Origin: Spartobacteria bacterium
GTDB lineage: Bacteria > Verrucomicrobiota > Verrucomicrobiia > Chthoniobacterales > UBA10450
DNA: 56,954 nt
NCBI GenBank assembly: GCA_003134785.1
Contig: PLCN01000005.1
Coordinates: 96,692-153,645 of the forward strand
Direction of reading: 5' to 3'
In this document: piece by piece, positions 20,976-28,000 of the stretch
How positions within the stretch are numbered: position 1 is the first letter of the stretch
How the letters are laid out: each line of letters opens with the position of its first letter
The notes under the pieces: generated by a model
Seen by the model: only the letters and a program-made list of their open reading frames with translations
What the model was told of the DNA's origin: nothing
Databases searched by the model: none
Made by a program: the position numbers and the translations under genes

Positions 20976-22115
20976 GTGCGCACCAAGAGCATCGGAATTG
21001 TGGGAGGTGGCATCGGCGGGATCGCCACTGCCGTTGCTCTCCATCAAGCTGGCTTCAACGCGGTAGTTTACGAAAAGGCTGAGCGGCTGCGCGAAGTAGG
21101 CGTGGGGATGATGTTGTGGCCCAACGCCACCCGCGTGCTGCGCGAACTGGGCTTGCTCCAAAAGGTGCTGGCTTGCAGCGGCCCTAACACTCATTTCCTG
21201 GTGCGTTCGAGCTCCGGCAAGGTTCTGATGAACATTGCGCTTGGACAGTTTGACGTCCCCGCGGTCTGCGCGCGCCGGGCTGACCTGCTCAGCGTTCTCC
21301 TGACGGCGCTGCCGCGGGAACACATCTGCCTCGGCCACGACCTGCAGTGCCTAACGCAGTCCAAAGATAGAGTAAGACTTCATTTTAGTGGCGGTCTCGT
21401 CAAGGAACACAACGCGGTGGTTGGCGCAGATGGCATTCGTTCGCGCGTGCGATCGGAGTTATTCGGGGAGGCCGAGCCTATTTACCGGGGTTACACGGTG
21501 TGGCGTGGGGTGGCGCGATACGATGGCGACGCCCAGCCGCCTAACTCAAACAGCGAAACCTGGGGAGTAGGCAAGCGGTTTGGAATTCTCAATACCGGCC
21601 ACAAGAGGTTCACTTGGTACGCCACATCCAACGTCCCTTCGAATCATCTGGACGCGCCCGATGGACGAAAGCGAGAGCTTCAAGACATGTTCGCCGGATG
21701 GCACGAACCAGTCGCGGATCTTATCGATGCGAGCCAGGAGGAGGAGATCCTCAAAAATGGCGCCCGCGACTTCGCGCCGCTGCGACGATGGGGAGATGGG
21801 CTGGTCACGTTGTTGGGAGACGCGGCCCATCCCTGCACACCCAATCTGGGACAGGGCGGATGCATGGCACTGGAAGATGCGCTGGTGCTAGCCAAGTGCT
21901 TTGATAGGGAAGCCTCCCTGCATGACGCGCTCCGTAGCTATGAATCGCTGCGGTTTCACCGAACCCGAGGCATCCAGCAACGTTCTCTCTTCATGGGACG
22001 CATCGGGCAATGGCAGAATCCATTGCTGGTGACGGGACGGCGGGTGGTGACACGACTGCTCTCGCCCAGGCTAATCGAACACAACTTAAGGCGTGTCTAC
22101 TCATACAAGACCTAG
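20976..22115 (+). CDS. FAD-dependent monooxygenase (PHBH/zeaxanthin-epoxidase-like)
   Basis: This is a 379-residue class A flavoprotein hydroxylase. It starts with GTG and opens with the Rossmann motif IGIVGGGIGGIATAVALHQA (GxGxxG). It then has YEKAERLREVGVGMMLWPNA, the DG motif VVGADGIRSRVRSELFG, and the GD/FAD-phosphate motif LLGDAAHPCTPNLGQGGCMA. This order is typical of aromatic-ring hydroxylases and epoxidases using NAD(P)H and oxygen. No membrane segment is visible. It leads a three-gene set with an exported helical protein (3-nt gap) and a methyltransferase. This suggests oxidation followed by methylation of a quinone, terpenoid or polyketide, though the substrate cannot be inferred. 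Confidence 0.9.
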   Translation: MRTKSIGIVGGGIGGIATAVALHQAGFNAVVYEKAERLREVGVGMMLWPNATRVLRELGLLQKVLACSGPNTHFLVRSSSGKVLMNIALGQFDVPAVCARRADLLSVLLTALPREHICLGHDLQCLTQSKDRVRLHFSGGLVKEHNAVVGADGIRSRVRSELFGEAEPIYRGYTVWRGVARYDGDAQPPNSNSETWGVGKRFGILNTGHKRFTWYATSNVPSNHLDAPDGRKRELQDMFAGWHEPVADLIDASQEEEILKNGARDFAPLRRWGDGLVTLLGDAAHPCTPNLGQGGCMALEDALVLAKCFDREASLHDALRSYESLRFHRTRGIQQRSLFMGRIGQWQNPLLVTGRRVVTRLLSPRLIEHNLRRVYSYKT

Positions 22116-22118
22116 CTT

Positions 22119-22964
22119 GTGACACGCCTTGTTGCTCTCGTCCTCCTAGGTCTCATCCCGTGGATCTCTTCCGTGCGCGGGGCGGACTCAACTCTTCCTC
22201 ACTCCGAGGAGGTGTATCAAGGCTGGCTCAAGATGTATGACTTGGAATTCGATGAGGCTCACCGGATCTTCGGGCAGTGGACACAGAACCATCCCGCCGA
22301 TCCGTTGGGACCTGCATCTGATGCCGCCGCCTACCTTTTCTCCGAGCTAGCCCGTTTAGGAGCGCTCGAATCGGAGTTATTTGTCGACGATGCGCGATTC
22401 GCCGACCGGAAGAAGCTGCAGCCGAATCCACAAGTAAGGTTGCATTTCACCCAACAAATCAACCAGGCCGACCATCTAGCCGATGCCGCGCTTCAGAAAT
22501 CACCCAATGACGCGAATGCTCTGTTTGCAAAATCTCTCACCTGCGGCTTGCGCGCCGATTATGCCGCGCTCGTGGACAAGCAGAATCTCACCGCGCTGAG
22601 CTTGACGAAAGAAGGTCGGCCTTATGGCGACAAGCTCCTGGTGGTGGATCCGGGCGCATTCGACGCCTACCTCGGTTCTGGCGTCGAGAATTATCTGTTA
22701 AGTCTAAAGGCGGCTCCGTTGCGCATCTTGCTTCGCCTTACGGGATCGAGAATCGATCATGACAAAGGACTGGAGCAGCTTCGGATGACAGCCCTCCACG
22801 GGTACTACCTTGAGCCCTTCGCAAAGCTCCTGCTGGCTGTAGCTGCGCTGCGCGACAAGAAGCCGGAAGGGGCCGCTGAACTTTTGCGAGGACTGCACGA
22901 TCGTTTTCCCAATAACGGACTGTATTCCGTGGAGCTGGACCGAATCAGCTCAAAACCCAAATAA
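22119..22964 (+). CDS. Exported helical (TPR-like) protein between monooxygenase and methyltransferase
   Basis: This is a 281-residue precursor with a signal peptide (TRLVALVLLGLIPWISSVRG). The mature protein is all-helical. SEEVYQGWLKMYDLEFDEAH and QINQADHLADAALQKSPNDA then NALFAKSLTCGL look like TPR-type helix pairs, and a C-terminal block (LAVAALRDKKPEGAAELLRG then LHDRFPNN) resembles a TPR end. The GTG start is 3 nt after the monooxygenase stop, so it is an operon member. Role unknown; perhaps a periplasmic binding or scaffold protein for the pathway product. Confidence 0.75.
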   Translation: MTRLVALVLLGLIPWISSVRGADSTLPHSEEVYQGWLKMYDLEFDEAHRIFGQWTQNHPADPLGPASDAAAYLFSELARLGALESELFVDDARFADRKKLQPNPQVRLHFTQQINQADHLADAALQKSPNDANALFAKSLTCGLRADYAALVDKQNLTALSLTKEGRPYGDKLLVVDPGAFDAYLGSGVENYLLSLKAAPLRILLRLTGSRIDHDKGLEQLRMTALHGYYLEPFAKLLLAVAALRDKKPEGAAELLRGLHDRFPNNGLYSVELDRISSKPK

Positions 22965-22998
22965 GTTGTTAGGCTGCTTCTCGCCAGGAAATGCCAGG

Positions 22999-23847
22999 AT
23001 GAGCGAACCACCAAAGTTCAAGGTTGATCTCGATCACATCCGGAAACATTACGACCGGTTGTCATTCTTATACCGGTTCCTGTGGGGAGAACACCTTCAT
23101 CACGGGTATTGGGACAATAATCAGTCTGCCCCGGAAGCTCAGGTAAGACTGATGGAGGTCCTGGCAGAACGGGCCGGCGTGGTTCGTGGCTCACATGTGT
23201 TAGATATTGGGTGCGGCGTCGGGGGCTCTGCCTTCTGGCTGGCAAAGCAATTCGATTGCAAGGTGACTGGCCTAACGATCAGTCCCGTTCAGGCAAGAAT
23301 GGCTGCCCGGAGGGCCAAGGCGCAAGGACTAAGCGATCAGGTTCAATTTCAAGTCGCGGATGCAAATCAATGGCAGCCTGAACCCGAAAGCGTGGACATG
23401 ATCTGGATCATGGAAAGCAGTGAGCATTTCCAGGATAAGGATTCGTTCTTCAAACGTTGCGCCTCCGCTTTAAAACCCGGCGGTGTCCTGGCCGTTTGCG
23501 CCTGGCTTCGAAGAGACGGATCGATGCGGGACGACGAGCAGGAATTGGTGGCTACCATCGCAGAGGCGATGCTCAGTGCCAGCCTTGGCAATCTCACCGA
23601 TTACCAAAGGTGGATGCGGGAAAGCGGTCTTGTGGTGGTGACCGCCGAGGACATTACCCGCCGCATCGAACCGACATGGACCCACTGCTCCCGCATCGCG
23701 GAGCGTTTGGCGGTGAGATGTTTCGTGCGTTTTGCAGATCCTTCGACGCGCCGCTTTGTGAAATCCTTTCCTCTAATGACGAAAGCGTACGCTCAGGGAG
23801 CGATGGCTTTCGGGCTCTTTGTCGCGAAGAAATGCGAGCTGAATTAG
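22999..23847 (+). CDS. SAM-dependent methyltransferase (tocopherol/UbiE-like small-molecule type)
   Basis: This is a 282-residue class I methyltransferase. The N-terminal HYDRLSFLYRFLWGEHLHHG then YWD is typical of gamma-tocopherol and sterol-type C-methyltransferases. The SAM motif VLDIGCGVGGSAFWLA is followed by VTGLTISPVQARMAA (the GLTISP signature), DANQWQPEPESVDMIWIMES and LKPGGVLAVCAW. The ATG at 22999 follows the upstream stop by 34 nt, with CCAGG just before it as a weak ribosome site. It is the last gene of the monooxygenase operon. It probably methylates a hydroxylated ring or isoprenoid product. Confidence 0.88.
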   Translation: MSEPPKFKVDLDHIRKHYDRLSFLYRFLWGEHLHHGYWDNNQSAPEAQVRLMEVLAERAGVVRGSHVLDIGCGVGGSAFWLAKQFDCKVTGLTISPVQARMAARRAKAQGLSDQVQFQVADANQWQPEPESVDMIWIMESSEHFQDKDSFFKRCASALKPGGVLAVCAWLRRDGSMRDDEQELVATIAEAMLSASLGNLTDYQRWMRESGLVVVTAEDITRRIEPTWTHCSRIAERLAVRCFVRFADPSTRRFVKSFPLMTKAYAQGAMAFGLFVAKKCELN

Positions 23848-23905
23848 GCGCGATCCAACTCGCGAGAATTTGAAACGGGTAGCGGCGGTCAGCCGTAGGC
23901 GGAGC

Positions 23906-23937
23906 CAGAGGACGGAAGTCGGAGGTCGAAAGCCAAC
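23906..23937. repeat. Degenerate heptamer array
   Basis: CAGAGGACGGAAGTCGGAGG then TCGAAAGC keeps the 7-nt AGAGGAC/GGAAGTC/GGAGGTC periodicity. It is preceded by GGGTAGCGGCGGTCAGCCGT, which recurs at about 27870, so several repeat families meet here. Confidence 0.5.
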
Positions 23938-24008
23938 CTCAGTCGCTGGGAGCTAAACTGGGATCGGCGGCTGGCAGCTATTCCAAGTGCTGAGCTCGGG
24001 GAATTAGC

Positions 24009-24350
24009 TTACTTCTTTTTTTCGTATTTGGTTTCGCCTGTTCCGTTGTTGTTAACGAATAGGACGTTGCCTTCTTTGCGCACCACAGCCTTCATGTCCA
24101 TTCCTTTCATGTAGCGATTGGCCGTTTTCAATTCCAACTCATAGGTGTTCTCGCCGGTCTTCTTCGCCGTGTAGGTGTAATCCATCTTCATAGTGCCGCC
24201 TATGGTCCAATGGTCGGCCGTGATGGTAAGGAAGGAGTTCTCCACCCCGCTCTCGACATATTCGCCCTCCAGCCCTGAGCCCGCGGCAAACGCGCCCGCG
24301 GCGCCCGAGAGAAGTGCGATGGTGAAAAAGCTGACGATTAATTTCTTCAT
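24009..24350 (-). CDS. Small exported protein, paralogue 2
   Basis: This is a 113-residue precursor nearly identical over its whole length to the product at 18252-18593. It has the same signal-peptide style (MKKLIVSFFTIALLSGAAGA), the same GLEGEYVESG start of the mature domain and the identical block ADHWTIGGTMKMDYTYTAKK, with only a few substitutions (for example EKKK after WE/YE). The downstream intergenic debris differs, so the duplicate was not simply copied with its surroundings. A shortened Shine-Dalgarno (GGAG) precedes the ATG. Function unknown. Confidence 0.85.
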   Translation of the reverse strand: MKKLIVSFFTIALLSGAAGAFAAGSGLEGEYVESGVENSFLTITADHWTIGGTMKMDYTYTAKKTGENTYELELKTANRYMKGMDMKAVVRKEGNVLFVNNNGTGETKYEKKK

Positions 24351-24487
24351 GTTTTCTCCGGTTTTTTGCGGGGCATTCTTAGCTGGTTCGGCAGCGTCGC
24401 GTCAAGAGAGCAATTTGAACTGCCCCTTTGCCGCAGGAGATCAGATGACTAGAACTATTTCGGACGGAATCAGACCGGGCCGCAGGT

Positions 24488-24534
24488 TTGTGCACGCAGG
24501 CTGCCTGCGCCCTTTCCTGATGCGATCGCGAGCT
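24488..24534 (+). repeat. GCAGGCTGCCTGC palindromic direct repeat, copy A
   Basis: TTGTGCACGCAGGCTGCCTG (24488 on) with a CGCAGGC-T-GCCTGCG palindrome at 24495-24509. A similar 49-nt copy lies at 27952-28000 in the same orientation, bracketing the delta-60 gene. It overlaps the last codon region of that gene and may act as its terminator. Confidence 0.6.
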
Positions 24535-27500
24535 AGGGCAGGTTGTAGACTTCTACCAAACCTACACCGGTGCTGTCGTTCGCCCCGCGGACGATGGCGG
24601 TGTAGTTGCCCGGTCCAAGCGTTGCGACTAGAGCCGATTCCAAATCATTCGGCGGCGGAATCGTGGTCGCTTCGATCTCGGATTGCTGGCTGCTGCCGTT
24701 GGACGATGTTTTCCAGTTATCGTTCGTCGCGATGGTGCTTCCGTTTCCATCGTGCAACTCCAGAGTAGGATCAGCCAGCGCGCCGCCGATACCAGAATTG
24801 CTGAGGGAAGGTCCGAGAGCGCGCACTATAACTTTGGCGACGCCTCCAACGTTTGCGCTTCCGCTGCCGACAATAAACCCGCCGATCATCACGTTGTCAC
24901 CGGTCTGAATAAAACTTCGCGTGCTGATGTTCGCCAATTGCGCATTCGCTCCCTGCGCCAGGTCATAGACCTCGACGAGCCCCACGCCCGTCGTTCCATT
25001 CTTTCCGGCAAGAATGGCGGTGTAAGCGCCGGGATTGAGAGTTGTGAGGATAGCTGATTCCAAATCGTTGTTCGGCGGAATGGTGGTGGCTCGGATGGCG
25101 GCTTCCTGGGGTTGGCCGGTGGAATCGTCGATCTTCCAGTTATCGTTCGTGGCGAGGGTGGCGGCGCCCTGATGCAATTCCAGAGTCGGATCACCCAGTG
25201 TGCCGCCCACGCCGGGAAGCGAAGGCCCAATCCCGCGGATCAATACCGTTTTCGGGTCGGTGCCCGTGATAATGAAACCGCCGATGAGCACATTCTCGCC
25301 GGTGCCGACCGCAAGCCGGGTCGAAATGTTCAGCAACCTGCTGCCGCTATCGCCCTGGAGACGCACCAGCGCGGTGTGCGTGGCGCCGCTTACCATGTCG
25401 AAGGTGCCTCCGACCACGATCTTGCCATCCGCCTGCAATCCGAAAGCGAAGACGAAATTCGGGACGATCGTATAGCGCGAGCGGTCGGTGATCGTGACCG
25501 TAAAACTCGGATCGACGCTGCCATCAGAGTTCACTCTCGCCAAGCCGCTGTCGGCTACGCCGTTAACCTGCGCAAAGTTCCCGCCGACGAGAATCTTGCC
25601 GTCCGCCTGAGGCAGGATCCTCTGAACTCCGCGGAGGCCGTTGAAAGAATTATCGAGACTGCCGTCGGAATTGAGGCGCACGAAATCGCCGCCCTGTTGT
25701 TCGGTCGTCAGACTGAATTCGCCCGCGACGAGAATCTTGCCATCCGACTGTAAGGCGATAGTCAGAACCTCGGGTGTGAAGCTCATGTCTTCATTCAGAG
25801 GCAAGGCAGAGTTAAAGGTCCCGTCGATGCTGCCATCGGAATTGAGCCGAACCACATCGACCGGTTTCGTGGTGTCGGTGAGCGAGAAGACGCCACTGAG
25901 CAGGATTTTCCCATCAGGTTGGACCAGTATCTTGAAGATTTCCGCGATTGCCGGCGTGCCTGTGGGACCAACACCCAGAAAAGCCGGCGGTGTGAAGCTC
26001 GCATCCAAACTGCCGTCCGAGTTGATTCGGGCGAGGCCATCGCGGGCAACGCCGTCCACCTGGCTGAAACTGCCCGCAATGAGAATCCTGCCGTCGGGCT
26101 GCGGCACAAAAATCGAGATGGTTCCCGACGGGTCGAGGGTAACGCTGAAGGTCGAGTCCATGCTTCCATCCGCATTGAGCCGGCCGAAGGGAAAGGACAC
26201 GACCGGATCCGTATTAGGGCTGGTTCTAACTAGTTTGAATGCTGAGTAGAGAACCTTGCCGTCGTTCTGCACCACGAGATGCTGGAGTTCCAAGAAAACC
26301 GTCACGTCCACATTCGCGGCGGGCCCGAGCTGGAAATCGGGAGTGAACGTTGAATCGAGCGTGCCATCGGCGTTGAGCCGGGCCAGGCAATAGATCGACG
26401 TCCCGTTCACCGTATGGAACCCGCCCCCAATCACGATCTTGTCATCGTCTTGCACCGCCAGATCAAAGACAGAACTCCGCGATTGAAACTGCGTCTGGAA
26501 CCCCGAGTCGAGGCTGCCGTCCGCGTTCAACCGCGCAAAACTCGCTTCCTTCACCCCATCCACCAGCGAGAAATCGCCGCAGATGATTATTTTTCCGTTG
26601 GGCAGAATGGCCGCCGCGCTGACCTGGATCGGATCGCCGAAATCACCGTCGGAGATTCCTCGCGAAGTGGTGCCGACAAAGGTGTTGTCGAGACTGCCGT
26701 TGCTGTTCACGCGGATAATGCTGTTCTGTTGGAACCGGCCTTCGGGTTTGGTGCTGAAGCCGCCGCTGATAATGATCTTCCCGTCGCTCTGAACGACCAC
26801 GTCGTTCGCTCCCCAAACATCGTAGGTGAATGCGGCGCTGGCATTGAACGCGGGATCGAGGCTACCGTCGGTATTAAATCTCGCCACGCTCTTGCGCGCG
26901 GTGCCGTGCGCGCTCCCGAAAGCCCCAACGACGACAATCTTGCCATCGCCCTGAAGCGCGATCGAGGTCACGTTCGCGTAATTGATGCTACCGAGGCTGT
27001 CCGGCCCTTGCGAAACAAACGCGGGATCAAGAGTGCCGTCAGAATTTAAGCGCGCGAGATTCGTGAACGCTGAGCCATTTACCGTCTCGAAACCGCCGCC
27101 GAAAACGATTTTGCCGTTCGGTTGAATAACGACCGCGCGAACCGTTACTTGATTATCCTGCACCTCATTTTCCGTGACCACGGACGCGAAACTGCTGTCC
27201 AGGCTTCCGTCGGAATTCAGTCGCGCGAGACCGCTGTGCGTGACGCCGTTGAATTGATCGAACGTGCCACCGATGACGATTTTTCCATCGCCCTGCACGC
27301 CGATCGCTTTCACCGCAATGAGCGCCGCGAGAAAGGCGTTGCTGGTCCCCGCGCCGCTGCCGGGATCGAAGGTGGTGTCGAGAGTGCCGTCGGCGTTCAG
27401 GCGCGCGATGCCCGCGCGCGCCGTGCCATTCACTTTCCCGAAATATCCGCCGAGCAGGATCTTGCCATCGCTCTGCAGCGCGAGCGCAGAAACCTCCGCA

Positions 27501-27820
27501 TCCGCCTGCGCATTGAACGAAGCATCCGTGCTGCCATCCGCGTTGAGCCGGACGATGCACGAATGCTCTACGCCGCCCACGAAAGGAAAAACACCGCCCA
27601 CGATAATCTTGCCATCCTGCTGCACCACGATGGCATTCGGCACCGCGCCCGGATCCGTCACCGTGGGATTGAAACTCGCGTCCACGCTGCCGGGATCCAC
27701 CGCCATCGCGGCCGGGATGAGCGCGCCCGTCAGGAGAAGACAGGAGGCGGAGAGAAGAAATGTATTCTTTAACCGAACGATTGGGAGTGATGGAAAGCTC
27801 ATGGCAGATGAAACATCCAT
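24533..27820 (-). CDS. Exported delta-60 repeat beta-propeller-like protein
   Basis: This is a protein of about 1095 residues with a signal peptide. ATG at 27820 gives MDVSSAMSFPSLPIVRLKNT then a hydrophobic segment ending PAAMA; ATG at 27802 is an alternative. The body is about 15 imperfect repeats of 50-60 residues on the pattern LNADGSLDASFN...VQPDGKIIVGG.F...NG (delta-60 family), expected to form beta-propellers. Two C-terminal domains of about 130 residues each carry the same plan (LLNISTRLAVGTGENVLIGG, PTLELH, NDNWK, LESA, GLVEVY). Such proteins are common in Verrucomicrobia and are presumed to be secreted or surface-attached adhesins. It is the longest gene in the window and appears monocistronic. 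Confidence 0.92.
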   Translation of the reverse strand: MDVSSAMSFPSLPIVRLKNTFLLSASCLLLTGALIPAAMAVDPGSVDASFNPTVTDPGAVPNAIVVQQDGKIIVGGVFPFVGGVEHSCIVRLNADGSTDASFNAQADAEVSALALQSDGKILLGGYFGKVNGTARAGIARLNADGTLDTTFDPGSGAGTSNAFLAALIAVKAIGVQGDGKIVIGGTFDQFNGVTHSGLARLNSDGSLDSSFASVVTENEVQDNQVTVRAVVIQPNGKIVFGGGFETVNGSAFTNLARLNSDGTLDPAFVSQGPDSLGSINYANVTSIALQGDGKIVVVGAFGSAHGTARKSVARFNTDGSLDPAFNASAAFTYDVWGANDVVVQSDGKIIISGGFSTKPEGRFQQNSIIRVNSNGSLDNTFVGTTSRGISDGDFGDPIQVSAAAILPNGKIIICGDFSLVDGVKEASFARLNADGSLDSGFQTQFQSRSSVFDLAVQDDDKIVIGGGFHTVNGTSIYCLARLNADGTLDSTFTPDFQLGPAANVDVTVFLELQHLVVQNDGKVLYSAFKLVRTSPNTDPVVSFPFGRLNADGSMDSTFSVTLDPSGTISIFVPQPDGRILIAGSFSQVDGVARDGLARINSDGSLDASFTPPAFLGVGPTGTPAIAEIFKILVQPDGKILLSGVFSLTDTTKPVDVVRLNSDGSIDGTFNSALPLNEDMSFTPEVLTIALQSDGKILVAGEFSLTTEQQGGDFVRLNSDGSLDNSFNGLRGVQRILPQADGKILVGGNFAQVNGVADSGLARVNSDGSVDPSFTVTITDRSRYTIVPNFVFAFGLQADGKIVVGGTFDMVSGATHTALVRLQGDSGSRLLNISTRLAVGTGENVLIGGFIITGTDPKTVLIRGIGPSLPGVGGTLGDPTLELHQGAATLATNDNWKIDDSTGQPQEAAIRATTIPPNNDLESAILTTLNPGAYTAILAGKNGTTGVGLVEVYDLAQGANAQLANISTRSFIQTGDNVMIGGFIVGSGSANVGGVAKVIVRALGPSLSNSGIGGALADPTLELHDGNGSTIATNDNWKTSSNGSSQQSEIEATTIPPPNDLESALVATLGPGNYTAIVRGANDSTGVGLVEVYNLP

Positions 27821-27951
27821 CTTTCTAATGTGTTGCCCGAAAAAATCACGAAGTTTAGCGGATCGTCGGGTAGCGGCGGTCACCCGTAAGCGCGAGTAGG
27901 CAGGGCGGTCGTCACTGCGAGCGAAATTGGGATCGCCGGCGGGCAGCCGGC

Positions 27952-28000
27952 TTGTGCAGGCAGGCTGCCTGCGCTCCCCTTCCCTGATGCAATCGCAGCT
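27952..28000 (+). repeat. GCAGGCTGCCTGC palindromic direct repeat, copy B
   Basis: TTGTGCAGGCAGGCTGCCTG (27952 on) followed by CGCTCCCCTTCCCTGATGCA matches copy A at 24488. It forms the leader of the Lhr helicase, and its end provides the start codon context. Only the sequence from the ATG at 27987 should be read as helicase. Confidence 0.6.
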
